From assembly GCA_016716125.1 (NCBI GenBank), contig JADJWZ010000036.1:186001-250000 (forward strand): a stretch of DNA of 64,000 nt. Reading direction: 5' to 3'. How positions within the stretch are numbered: position 1 is the stretch's first letter; the number at the start of each line of letters is the position of its first letter. This document shows positions 38,422 to 47,724 of the stretch, piece after piece. A program made the position numbers and the translations under genes. Source of the DNA: Ignavibacteria bacterium. Its GTDB lineage: Bacteria; Bacteroidota; Ignavibacteria; Tepidaquicellales; Tepidaquicellaceae. The notes below the pieces were generated by a model. The model was not told where the DNA came from. It saw only the letters and a list, made by a program, of their open reading frames with translations, and did no database searches.

Positions 38422-38441
38422 CCGCAGGCAAAAGTCTGCGG
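38422..38441 (-). terminator. GC hairpin of the terminator family (imperfect)
   Basis: CCGCAGGCAAAAGTCTGCGG, with GGCTAC following on the plus strand. On the minus strand the stem is followed by ATTTTTTTATG, an intrinsic-terminator layout. Confidence 0.6.
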
Positions 38442-38498
38442 CTACTTTTTATAATTTCGAATTTTAAATTCTAAATTTTATTTTTTTACATAAATATA

Positions 38499-38627
38499 CC
38501 GCAAGCTGAAGCTTGCGGCTACGATAATTTAATTTCAAATTACGAATTTCAAATTACAAATAAGTTAATGCAGTTTGTGAAATAAATTTTTTTTGCAAAT
38601 AAAGTGACCGCAAGCTGAAGCTTGCGG
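38499..38627 (-). terminator. Two further copies of the covarying hairpin
   Basis: CCGCAAGCTGAAGCTTGCGG at 38499-38518 and again at 38608-38627, both followed by CTAC. Stem base pairs show the same paired G:C to A:T change as at 24614. They lie past the 3' end of the minus-strand gene at 38742. Confidence 0.6.
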
Positions 38628-38741
38628 CTACGATACTTTAATTTATTTCTATGTTAACTCTCCGTTCTCTAAAGCCAACGATATTGAATCAACACACACT
38701 ATTAACTACTAACTATTTAACTACTAACTATTAACTACTAA

Positions 38742-41700
38742 CTATTTAATAAGCGTCATTTTCTTTGTCAAAACAAAACTCTGACCGCCTGATTCTGCTG
38801 TGACTCTGTAGAAGTATGATCCGGTTGATAAGTCTGATGCATTAAAGTTAACTGTATAGTATCCTGCCGGTCTTGATTCATTCAGCATTACTGCTACTTC
38901 TCTTCCGGTCATATCATACAATGAAATTCTCACATTCCCGTCTGACGGCAGTGCAAAGTCAATTTTTGTTGTTGGATTAAACGGATTAGGATAATTCTGT
39001 GAAATTTTGAATTCCGCCGGAACACCTATCTCTACTAAATTTTGCAGACTGTAATATTCAAACGAACCGTTATAATCAATTTGTTTTAATCTGTAATTAT
39101 ACTTGCCTGTATTCAAATTTCTGTCCGTGAATGAAAAATCCTTTGGTGAATTTGTCGTCCCGTTTCCTTCTACGAAACCGATCTTCTGCCATTGCTCATT
39201 TCCTTCGGTAGTTCTCTCTATCTCAAATCCGGAGTTGTTTACTTCTGCTGTTGTTGACCAGTTCAATTCAACATTTCTATTATCAATAGAAGATGTAAAG
39301 GATGCAAGCTCAACAGGAAGTGAAGTTAAGCTGTCACCTGCTGTCCATCTTGAAAAAGAGTTTACTCCGAAAGCAGTTAGTTCATTAATGAAAGTATTGT
39401 TTGAGCCCGGTACACTGAACCAGTTTACTCCGTCGTTTGTCGATTTGAATAATATGAGATTGCTTGCAATGCTTCCGTTCAGCTCTGAGTTGTCATACCT
39501 GAAACCAAAAGTAGCATTTAGTGAAGTATTATTTGCCGGGTTTATTTCATAATATCTCTCAATGCTTTCTGTTGTATCTTCGGTTTGTATAGTATGACCT
39601 CTTCTGACTTCAGTAGTTCCCATATTTTCCGTTGTTGTAAAAATTGCTCCGAGTCCTGCTACATTCACTTCGGTTGGCGCATTGAGATCTCTGACTGCTA
39701 CTAAGTAGCCCGATGAACCTCTTACTGTATTTCCGGGCGTTTCTGTCAGATATGCTGTTGTCCCCATTGTAATTACATTTCCGTTCAGGTTTAAATATCC
39801 GGATATAATTTTCAAAGAATCATTTACTGTAATGTCATCTGTTAGAATGATTCCTCCGGTTTTATCAACTGTCAGTTCCTTCAGTGTCGTTGCTGATAAC
39901 GGCAGTTCTACACCGGTTGCAACATTATCTGTCGTACCGGAATAAATTACATTAACACTTGCAGGAAATACCGGTAAGTTATTTAAGATACCTGTATTCC
40001 TGTTGATTGTAATATTATCAGCCATGTTGAGATTGGTAGTATTAACAAATGTTCCGTTGGTTAAATATAAAGTTCTGTTCACTGTCCTTGCGTCCGCCAA
40101 TGTAACACCGCCTGTATTATTAATCGTGAGATCTCTCAGTACTGTGCCGGATGCGGGTAATTCAAAAGAAGAATTAGTCAGGTTCGTTCCGATATAAATA
40201 ACGTCAACCGTTGTACCGAATGTCGGAACTCCGGACAAGCTTCCGTCCTGTCTTACGATTGTTGCTCCGTCTCCGAGAGTAAGATTTGCTCCGTTTGTAA
40301 ATTCACCCAATGTAAGAGTAAGAACTGCCGGGACTGTCCTTGCGGTAGTAAGACTTACATTCGCCGCGTTATTAATTGTTAAACTGTGATAAACAACGTT
40401 TGGAATTGCAGCTGCCTGCAATACTGTTCCGTTATATTCGATTGTGCTGCCATTCGTAATGAAAGTGCCGTTATTAATAATAGGACTTCCGTTTCCTGAT
40501 AATAATAATTTCATTGAAGTGATATCAAATGTTCCGCCGGCTTTGATATCTATATCTCTCATCTGATGAGTGCTGATTAATGTTACTACAGTTCCGGAGA
40601 GGAATTCTGCGGTCGTAGACCAGAAACCTGTTCCCTGCAAAGTATGCGCGCCGGGTTGAAAAAAGAAATTATTTACTGAAATATTTCCGTTGTTTGTTAA
40701 ATCAGGTCCGATCATTCTGAAACTACCTCCGCCTGTTCCTGCAATGGTTCCATTGTTCAGAACATTATTATGCGCTTCTACTGTATATCCGCCGGATTGA
40801 GTTCTAAAGTTTGCACCGCTGTCAATATCTATCGGTCCGTAAAACCTTGCGGTAAATGGATTGGATTGGTCGGATGCAGTTGTAATTCCTGAATTTACAT
40901 TTAACGGAGCATTAAAGGTTGAACCGTCTCTTAAGTTTAGCGATACTGTATCTTGTGTCATTACCATACCTGAATTTGAAACTGAAGCGTTATTGTGAAC
41001 TGTGAAAGTTCCTGAATTAAAAATAAAAGTATGAGTATTCGGATTTAATATCCCTCCGTTATTTATAGTGAAAGTAAGCAGAGGTGAAAATGTAATATCA
41101 CTCAATAAAGTCACATTACCTGAACTGCCCATTGATATGGCACCACTAGTAAATGAACCGGCACCTGAAATTGTAGAAGTTGTGTCCATTGTGAAGTTAT
41201 TAGTAGTGATAGAGTTGTTGTTAACCAGGCTTGGTCCCCTCAAAACAAAATCAGCTCCGCTGGTTCCGGCAATTGTTCCATTGTTTATTACATTGCTATA
41301 AGCTTCAATTGTATATCCACCGTTTCGGACACTCAATGTTGCGCCATTATCCACAGTTATCGCTCCATAAAATCTTGCTGTAAACGGGCCAGTATTGTCA
41401 GAAGCAGTTGTAACACCTGTATTTACTATTAAAGGAGCATTAAAACTTGAGCCGTTTCTTAAGTTCATTGATACTGTATCCTGTGTAATTACCATACCGG
41501 AATTTGAAACAGAAGCGCCGTTATTAACTACAATGGTTCCTGTATTAAATGTAAAAGTATGAGTATTCGGATTTAATATCCCTCCGTTATTTATTGTAAA
41601 GGTAAGTATGGGTGAGAATATAATATCACTAAGCATAGTCACATTTCCTGAGCTGCCGATTGAGATGGCACCACTAGTAAATGAACCGGCTCCGGAAATT

Positions 41701-42917
41701 GTAGAGGTTGAATCCATTCTGAAGTTATTTGTAGTGATTGCGTTATTGTTGATCAGACTTGGTCCTACCAAAACAAAGTCAGCCCCGCTGGTTCCTGAAA
41801 TTAATCCGTTGTTTACAACATCACTATACGCCTCAATTGTATAGCCACCGTTCTGGACTTGCAATGTTGCGCCAATATCCACAATTATCGCTCCATAAAA
41901 TCTGGCGATAAACGGACTGGTTTGGTCAGAAGCTCTTGTAATCCCTGAATTCACTTTTAACGGAGCATTAAAACTTGAGCCGCTTCTTAAGTTAAAGGTT
42001 ACTGTATCCTGTGTCATTACCATACCCGAATTTAAAACTGTACCGCCACTAAGAACCGTGAAAGTTCCTGAATTAAATGTAAATGTATGAGTATTCGGAT
42101 TTAATACACCTCCGTTACTAATACTGAAATTTGTGATTGGTGAAAAAGTAATATTATTCAATATTGATACATTTCCGGAAGCGCTGATAGATATTAAATT
42201 ACTTGTGAATGAACCGGATCCTGAAACAGACGTTGTTGTGTCCATTATCAAATTCTGCGTGGTGATTGCGCCAATGTTAATCAGACTTGTTCCTTTTATA
42301 ACAAAATCAGCTCCGCTTGCTCCTTCAATTGTTCCATTGTTTAAAACATCGCTGTATGCCTCAATGGCATAGCCACCGTTCTGGACACTTAATGTTGCGC
42401 CATTATCAACAGTTATCGTTCCATAAAATCTTGCGATAAACGGGCCGGATTGGTCAGAAGCAGTTGTATTACCAGTATTTACTATCAATGGCGCATTAAA
42501 TGACGAGCCGTTTCTAATGTTTAAAACAACTGTTCCCTGAGTCCTTACAGTACCCGGACCGTTAACCGTGCCGCCGGATAAAACAGTAAAATCATCCCCG
42601 GCTCCGCCAAGCATTGTTAATATTATGTTAGTGTTTATTGAAAGTGTCCCTCCGTTTTCGACAGTCAGCTGGTCAGCGTTCACATTTGCAGTGACAATCA
42701 CAGTGTTGAGATTACGTACATTAATTAATCCGCTTGTATCAGAAGGAGTGCTTGTAGCAGCAATCCAGGTACCGCCGTTGTTTGTTGACATTTCCCATGT
42801 TCCTGTAGAATTCCAGTCTCCGGTGTTGATGCTTCTGAAGCGTTCATTTGCAGAAAAGACTGTTCCGCTTAACATTAAAATGAATAAGCATACAAGATGT
42901 ATTAGAGATTTTCTCAT
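38742..42917 (-). CDS. Exported G8-like repeat protein with T9SS type A sorting domain, copy 1
   Basis: 1391 residues. Signal peptide, then a G8-like domain (RSINTGDWNSTGTWE ... NADQLTVENGGTLSIN). Four repeats of about 175 residues follow (525-bp period; NLRNGSSFNAPLIVNTG type), then more beta-strand repeats with TLTLGEFTNGANLTLGDG. Next come the YLTETPGNTVRG/RRGHTIQ/YYEINP stretch, an LPVELASFTSS FN3-like domain and a sorting domain (QNYPNPFNPTTKIDF, GREVAVMLNE, GSYFYRV, KKMTLIK). AAAGGAG precedes the ATG. It is a tandem paralogue of 43465-47118, with the C-terminal halves and 3' flanks nearly identical in DNA. The divergent partner expected upstream is only a 10-codon stub at 43309. Confidence 0.92.
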   Translation of the reverse strand: MRKSLIHLVCLFILMLSGTVFSANERFRSINTGDWNSTGTWEMSTNNGGTWIAATSTPSDTSGLINVRNLNTVIVTANVNADQLTVENGGTLSINTNIILTMLGGAGDDFTVLSGGTVNGPGTVRTQGTVVLNIRNGSSFNAPLIVNTGNTTASDQSGPFIARFYGTITVDNGATLSVQNGGYAIEAYSDVLNNGTIEGASGADFVIKGTSLINIGAITTQNLIMDTTTSVSGSGSFTSNLISISASGNVSILNNITFSPITNFSISNGGVLNPNTHTFTFNSGTFTVLSGGTVLNSGMVMTQDTVTFNLRSGSSFNAPLKVNSGITRASDQTSPFIARFYGAIIVDIGATLQVQNGGYTIEAYSDVVNNGLISGTSGADFVLVGPSLINNNAITTNNFRMDSTSTISGAGSFTSGAISIGSSGNVTMLSDIIFSPILTFTINNGGILNPNTHTFTFNTGTIVVNNGASVSNSGMVITQDTVSMNLRNGSSFNAPLIVNTGVTTASDNTGPFTARFYGAITVDNGATLSVRNGGYTIEAYSNVINNGTIAGTSGADFVLRGPSLVNNNSITTNNFTMDTTSTISGAGSFTSGAISMGSSGNVTLLSDITFSPLLTFTINNGGILNPNTHTFIFNSGTFTVHNNASVSNSGMVMTQDTVSLNLRDGSTFNAPLNVNSGITTASDQSNPFTARFYGPIDIDSGANFRTQSGGYTVEAHNNVLNNGTIAGTGGGSFRMIGPDLTNNGNISVNNFFFQPGAHTLQGTGFWSTTAEFLSGTVVTLISTHQMRDIDIKAGGTFDITSMKLLLSGNGSPIINNGTFITNGSTIEYNGTVLQAAAIPNVVYHSLTINNAANVSLTTARTVPAVLTLTLGEFTNGANLTLGDGATIVRQDGSLSGVPTFGTTVDVIYIGTNLTNSSFELPASGTVLRDLTINNTGGVTLADARTVNRTLYLTNGTFVNTTNLNMADNITINRNTGILNNLPVFPASVNVIYSGTTDNVATGVELPLSATTLKELTVDKTGGIILTDDITVNDSLKIISGYLNLNGNVITMGTTAYLTETPGNTVRGSSGYLVAVRDLNAPTEVNVAGLGAIFTTTENMGTTEVRRGHTIQTEDTTESIERYYEINPANNTSLNATFGFRYDNSELNGSIASNLILFKSTNDGVNWFSVPGSNNTFINELTAFGVNSFSRWTAGDSLTSLPVELASFTSSIDNRNVELNWSTTAEVNNSGFEIERTTEGNEQWQKIGFVEGNGTTNSPKDFSFTDRNLNTGKYNYRLKQIDYNGSFEYYSLQNLVEIGVPAEFKISQNYPNPFNPTTKIDFALPSDGNVRISLYDMTGREVAVMLNESRPAGYYTVNFNASDLSTGSYFYRVTAESGGQSFVLTKKMTLIK

Positions 42918-42978
42918 TTAATTCTCCTTTCAAAGAATGTTTAATATTAATTATTTTTATTATAGTAATTTAAATTTT

Positions 42979-43018
42979 AACTTTCAACTTTCAACTTTCA
43001 ACTTTGAACTTTAACTTA
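42979..43018. repeat. Heptanucleotide repeat CTTTCAA
   Basis: About four perfect CTTTCAA units and two degenerate ones, in the 5' leader of the gene starting at 42917. Confidence 0.75.
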
Positions 43019-43019
43019 T

Positions 43020-43308
43020 TGGTTCCTCATGATACAGAATTGAGATACAAATAATCTGATAAATAAAATCATTTGTTTGGCGTCGCGATGTTTGACTTTA
43101 GATTTGAGAACAGTGGGGAGTAATATCATTTAAAATTTAAAACATAGAGAACGCCTGATAATTAAATTAGAACAATTTACATTATTTGTCAAAGACAAAT
43201 AATCAAGATTTTAGCAAAAAATTATTCTAATAATATTTAATTTAATGCAAAATCCTTTAAATTTTGCAATTTTAAAAAAAAATTTAAACTAAATTTTTAG
43301 AGTTTTAA
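43020..43308. promoter_or_regulatory. Conserved divergent-spacer element, copy B
   Basis: Aligns with copies A and C: CGATGTTTGACTTTAGATTTG, AACAGTGGGGAG, TTGTCAAAGA. With copy C it also shares TTAATGCAAAATCCTTTAA, then GCAATTTTAAAA and AAATTTTTAGA, which run up to the partner start. GGCGT (43079) and ACGCC (43151) repeat the core of the inverted repeat in copy A. Confidence 0.55.
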
Positions 43309-43338
43309 GTGCCTAATACACGGATTGAAATATCATAA
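43309..43338 (+). pseudogene. Stub of a deleted partner gene (NTR subtype)
   Basis: GTGCCTAATACACGGATTG aligns base for base with the first codons of the partner at 47725 (ATGCATAATACACGGTTAA). It sits at the same distance from the conserved spacer element. After nine codons it stops, and a terminator hairpin follows at 43346. The rest of the partner gene has been lost. Confidence 0.7.
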
Positions 43339-43345
43339 AAAAAAA

Positions 43346-43365
43346 CCGCAAGCTAAAGCTTGCGG
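43346..43365 (-). terminator. Covarying GC hairpin followed by T-run on minus strand
   Basis: CCGCAAGCTAAAGCTTGCGG. On the minus strand the stem is followed by TTTTTTTTTATG, a good intrinsic terminator for the gene ending at 43465. Confidence 0.75.
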
Positions 43366-43435
43366 CTACGATTATTTAATTTGTTTCTATGTTAACTCTC
43401 CGTTCTCTAAAACCAACGATATTGAATCAACACAC

Positions 43436-43470
43436 ACTATTAACTACTAACTACTAACTATTAACTATTT
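43436..43470. repeat. Heptanucleotide repeat TAACTAC/TAACTAT at gene 3' end
   Basis: Four to five 7-bp units running up to the stop codon of the minus-strand gene. The paralogous gene at 38742 has the same arrangement with more units. Confidence 0.75.
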
Positions 43471-46400
43471 TATAAGCGTCATTTTCTTTGTCAAAACAAA
43501 ACTCTGACCGCCTGATTCTGCTGTGACCCTGTAGAAGTATGATCCGGTTGATAAGTCTGATGCATTAAAGTTAACTGTATAGTATCCGGCCGATCTTGAT
43601 TCATTCAGCATTACAGCAACTTCTCTTCCGGTCATATCATACAATGAGATTCTCACATTACCGTCAGACGGCAGTGCAAAGTCAATTTTTGTAGTAGGAT
43701 TAAACGGATTAGGATAGTTCTGTGAAATTTTGAATTCAGTTGGAACACCTATCTCTACAAAACCTTGCAGACTGAAATATTCAAACGAACCGTTATAATC
43801 AATTTGCTTTAATCTGTAATTATACTTGCCTGTATTCAAATTTCTGTCCGTGAATGAAAAGTCCTTTGGTGAATTTGTCGTCCCGTTTCCTTCAGTGAAA
43901 CCGACCTTCTTCCATTGCTCGTTTCCTTCGGTAGTTCTCTCTATCTCAAATCCGGAGTTGTTTACTTCTGCTGTTGTTGACCAGTTCAGTTCAACATTTC
44001 TATTATCAATAGAAGATGTAAAGGATGCAAGCTCAACAGGAAGTGAAGTTAAGCTGTCACCTGCTGTCCATCTTGAAAAAGAGTTTACTCCGAAGGCAGT
44101 TAGTTCATTAATGAATGTATTGTTTGAGCCCGGTACACTGAACCAGTTTACGCCGTCGTTTGTCGATTTGAATAATATAAGATTACTTGCAATACTTCCG
44201 TTCAGCTCTGAGTTGTCATACCTGAAACCAAAAGTAGCATTTAGTGAAGTATTATTTGCCGGGTTTATTTCATAATATCTCTCAATGCTTTCTGTTGTAT
44301 CTTCGGTCTGTATGGTATGACCTCTTCTGACTTCAGTAGTTCCCATATTTTCCGTTGTTGTAAAAATTGCTCCGAGTCCTGCTACATTCACTTCGGTTGG
44401 CGCATTGAGATCTCTGACTGCTACTAAGTAGCCCGATGAACCTCTTACTGTATTTCCGGGCGTTTCTGTCAGATATGCTGTTGCCCCCATCGTAATTACA
44501 TTTCCGTTCAGGTTTAAATATCCGGATATAATTTTCAATGAATCATTTACTGTAATGTCATCTGTTAGAATGATTCCTCCGGTTTTATCAACTGTCAGTT
44601 CCTTCAGTGTCGTTGCTGATAACGGAAGTTCAATACCGGTTGTAACATTATCTGTCGTACCGGAATAAATTACATTAACGCTTGCAGGAAATACCGGCAG
44701 GTTATTTAATAAACCTACATTCCTGTTGATTGTAATATTATCAGCCAACGTGAGATTTGAAGTATTAACAAATGTTCCGTTGGTTAGATATAAAGTTCTG
44801 TTCACTGTCCTTGCATCAGCTAATGATACTCCGCCTGTATTGTTAATTGTAAGATCTCTCAGTATAGAATTGTCAGCGGGCAATTCAAAAGAAGAATTAG
44901 TCAGGTTCGTTCCGATATAAATAACGTCAACTGTCGTTCCGAAAGTCGGCACTCCGGATAAGGTTCCATCCTGTCTTACTATTGTAGCTCCGTCTCCGAG
45001 AGTAAGATTTGCACCGTTTGTAAATTCACCCAGAGTAAGAGTAAGCACCGCCGGGACTGTCCTTGGAGTAGTAAGACTTACATTAGCCGCGTTATTAATG
45101 GTTAAACTATGATAAACAACATTTGGAATTGCAGCTTCCTGTAATAACGTACCATTATATTCGATCGTACTGCCGGTGGTAATAAATGTGCCGTTATTAA
45201 TAATTGGTGAGCCATTTCCGGATAACAATAATTTCATTGAAGTGATATCAAATGTTCCGCCGCTGTTGATATCTATATCTCTCATCTGATGTGTGCTGAG
45301 TAAAGTTACTACAGTTCCGGTTAAGAAATCTGCAGTTGTTGACCAGTAACCGGTCCCCTGTAAAGTATGAGCTCCTGTTTCAAAAAAGAAATTATCTGCT
45401 GAGATATTTCCGTTATTTGTTAAATCAGGTCCCATAAATCTGAAATTAACTCCGCCTGTTCCTGCAATGGTTCCATTATTTAAAATATTATTATGCGCCT
45501 CTACAGTATATCCGCCGGATTGTGTATCAAAGATTGCTCCGCTGTCAATCTCTATCGGTCCGTAAAACCTTGCAGTGAAAGGACTAAAAATGTCAGTTGC
45601 AGTTGTAATGCCTGTATTAACATTTAACGGAGCATTAAAGGTTGAACCGTCTCTTATATTTAATGTTACTGTGTTCTGTGTTTTTACCAATCCTGAATTT
45701 GAAACTGAACCACCGTTTTGAACTTCAAAAGTTCCTGAATTAAATGTAAATGTATGTGTATTCGGATTTAATATTCCTCCGTTATTTATAATAAAAGATG
45801 AGCTGGGTGAGAATGTAACATCACTCAGTAAAGTCACATTTCCTGAGCTGCCGATTGAAATATTAGTACTAGTGAATGAACCGGCTCCGGAGACAGAGGA
45901 AGTTGAATCCATTCTGAAGTTATCAGTGGTAATTGAATTATTATTAATCAAACTTGGTCCCTTTAAAAGAAATTGAGCTCCGGCGGATCCGGAAATTGTT
46001 CCGTTGTTCGTTACATCACTATACGCCTCAATAGTATATCCTCCGGTTTCGACAGCCAGTGTTGCACCATTATCAACAGTTAACGTCCCGAACAACCTTG
46101 CAGCAAAAGGACTAAATTGGTCCGCAGCAGTTGTAATACCCGTATTAACTTTTAAAGGAACATTAAAGCTTGAGCCGTCTCTAATATTTAACGAGACCGT
46201 ATTCTGAGTCATTACCATCCCGGAGTTTGAAACTGAACCGCCGTTTTGAACTTCAAAAATTCCTGAATTAAATGTAAATGTATGTGTATTCGGATTTAAT
46301 ATCCCTCCGTTATTTATAATAAAAGTAAAAGTGGGCGAGAATGTAATATCACTCAACAAAGTCACATTTCCTGAGCTGCCGATTGAGAGGGCTGCACTTG

Positions 46401-47118
46401 TAAATGAACCGGTTCCGGAAACAGATGAAGTGGTGTCTATTCTGAAGTTATCAGTGATAATTGCGCCATTGTTAACCAAGCTTGGTCCCTTTAAAAGAAA
46501 TTGAGCTCCGGCAGATCCGGAAATTGTTCCGTTGTTCGTTACATCACTATACGCCTCAATAGTATATCCTCCGGTTTCAACAGCCAGAGTTGCGCCATTA
46601 TCTACAGTTATAGACCCAAAAAATCTTGAGATAAACGGACTGGCTCCGTCAACAGCAGTTGTAGTGCCGGTATTTACTGTTAACGCCGCATTAAATGCTG
46701 AGCCGTTTACTATGCTTAATACAACTGTTCCCTGAGTCCTGACAGTACCCGGTCCGTTAACCGTTCCACCGGATATAACTGAAAGATCATCTCCGGCTCC
46801 GGCAAATATTGTTAATATTATGGCAGCGTTTATTGAGAGAGTCCCTCCGTTTTCGACAGTTAACTGGTCAGCGTTTACATCCGCGCTGACAGACACAATG
46901 TTTGGATTCCGGACATTAATTAATCCGCTTGTATCAGAAGGTGTGCTTGTAGCAGTGATCCATGTACTGCCGTTGTCAGTAGACATTTCCCATGTTCCTG
47001 TAGAATTCCAGTCACCGGTGCTGATGCTTCTGAAGTATTCATCTGCAGAAAAGACATCACTACTGTTAGAAATAACTAAAGCAAAGATAATGAAGATGTA
47101 AAAAATAAAGTTTTTCAT
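43465..47118 (-). CDS. Exported G8-like repeat protein with T9SS type A sorting domain, copy 2
   Basis: 1217 residues with the same domain order as 38742-42917: signal peptide, G8-like domain, ~175-residue repeats, beta-strand repeats, RRGHTIQ stretch, LPVELASFTSS domain and type A sorting domain. It has three of the 525-bp repeats where copy 1 has four, which explains the 174-residue difference. The N-terminal repeats have diverged much more than the C-terminal half. GAAAGGA precedes the ATG. It is head-to-head with an intact partner gene at 47725 across the conserved spacer element. Likely surface-exposed; no catalytic motif seen. Confidence 0.92.
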   Translation of the reverse strand: MKNFIFYIFIIFALVISNSSDVFSADEYFRSISTGDWNSTGTWEMSTDNGSTWITATSTPSDTSGLINVRNPNIVSVSADVNADQLTVENGGTLSINAAIILTIFAGAGDDLSVISGGTVNGPGTVRTQGTVVLSIVNGSAFNAALTVNTGTTTAVDGASPFISRFFGSITVDNGATLAVETGGYTIEAYSDVTNNGTISGSAGAQFLLKGPSLVNNGAIITDNFRIDTTSSVSGTGSFTSAALSIGSSGNVTLLSDITFSPTFTFIINNGGILNPNTHTFTFNSGIFEVQNGGSVSNSGMVMTQNTVSLNIRDGSSFNVPLKVNTGITTAADQFSPFAARLFGTLTVDNGATLAVETGGYTIEAYSDVTNNGTISGSAGAQFLLKGPSLINNNSITTDNFRMDSTSSVSGAGSFTSTNISIGSSGNVTLLSDVTFSPSSSFIINNGGILNPNTHTFTFNSGTFEVQNGGSVSNSGLVKTQNTVTLNIRDGSTFNAPLNVNTGITTATDIFSPFTARFYGPIEIDSGAIFDTQSGGYTVEAHNNILNNGTIAGTGGVNFRFMGPDLTNNGNISADNFFFETGAHTLQGTGYWSTTADFLTGTVVTLLSTHQMRDIDINSGGTFDITSMKLLLSGNGSPIINNGTFITTGSTIEYNGTLLQEAAIPNVVYHSLTINNAANVSLTTPRTVPAVLTLTLGEFTNGANLTLGDGATIVRQDGTLSGVPTFGTTVDVIYIGTNLTNSSFELPADNSILRDLTINNTGGVSLADARTVNRTLYLTNGTFVNTSNLTLADNITINRNVGLLNNLPVFPASVNVIYSGTTDNVTTGIELPLSATTLKELTVDKTGGIILTDDITVNDSLKIISGYLNLNGNVITMGATAYLTETPGNTVRGSSGYLVAVRDLNAPTEVNVAGLGAIFTTTENMGTTEVRRGHTIQTEDTTESIERYYEINPANNTSLNATFGFRYDNSELNGSIASNLILFKSTNDGVNWFSVPGSNNTFINELTAFGVNSFSRWTAGDSLTSLPVELASFTSSIDNRNVELNWSTTAEVNNSGFEIERTTEGNEQWKKVGFTEGNGTTNSPKDFSFTDRNLNTGKYNYRLKQIDYNGSFEYFSLQGFVEIGVPTEFKISQNYPNPFNPTTKIDFALPSDGNVRISLYDMTGREVAVMLNESRSAGYYTVNFNASDLSTGSYFYRVTAESGGQSFVLTKKMTLIK

Positions 47119-47434
47119 TTGTTCCTTTCAGAGTTTGTTTAAGTTTATGATTTTTTATTTTGAAATTTCGTTTAGTTTTTTTCTATCAACTGTCATTGAT
47201 CATATTTATCCGTATCATTTTCGTTTTATACAAACCGGAGGCAATGTTAATTAGTATGAAATCCTTCCGTAATATATTCACCGTAAATTTTGCGTTGAGT
47301 CCCCGCAAAAAATTCAGTGTGAAATTAAATGCAGTCTATGCGGGAGACTCAACTATTACATAATAGATGTCTCCATTTAGTCTTCAATCCTTCCCGGATA
47401 ATCGCGGAATTTGCAACCTTTAACTTATTACAAT
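47119..47434. other. Divergent spacer, no gene seen
   Basis: AT-rich leader of the G8-like gene. A 67-codon ORF on the plus strand (47160-47363) has no recognisable features and is doubtful. Confidence 0.4.
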
Positions 47435-47724
47435 TTCCCCTGAAACAGAATTTTGATCAAAATTAATCTGAATAAAAATCAGATTATTTCGTAATGCATA
47501 ACTATGTTTCATTTTAGATTTTTAACAGGTGGAAATTCGTAAACGGTATAAATTAAAACACCCGGAATTACTTAGCGACAAATTAAAAATTTTTATATGG
47601 CTTGTCAAAGAGAAAGAAATGTGCTTTTAGAAGGACAGAATTTCGATCAAACTTGAATTAATGCAAAATCCTTTAATTTTTGCAATTTTAAAATTATCTT
47701 AGACTAAATTTTTAGAATTTTACA
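47435..47724. promoter_or_regulatory. Conserved divergent-spacer element, copy C
   Basis: Shares with copy B CAGAATT near its left end, ATGTTTCATTTTAGATTT, AACAGGTGG and TTGTCAAAGA, then TTAATGCAAAATCCTTTAA, GCAATTTTAAAA and AAATTTTTAGAATTTTA up to the ATG. The GCAAAA/TTTTGC pair around TCCTTTAATT is a small inverted repeat and may be an operator or part of the promoter of the partner gene. Confidence 0.55.

Larger units (their letters stand above)
38256..38741. other. Convergent spacer with gene relic and three hairpins
   Basis: 486 bp without an intact gene. Contains a relic of an FN3-protein gene (38330-38365), three GC hairpins (38422, 38499, 38608), AT-rich ATTTCAAATTAC-type repeats, and a TAACTAT/TAACTAC heptamer repeat (38698-38750) that overlaps the stop codon of the next gene. 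From about 38639 it matches the region 43376-43464 almost base for base. Confidence 0.7.

Noticed and set aside
38742..47118. Long plus-strand ORFs such as 39103-39552 and 43826-44275
   Set aside because: They are antisense shadows of the two paralogous exported genes and mirror their similarity.
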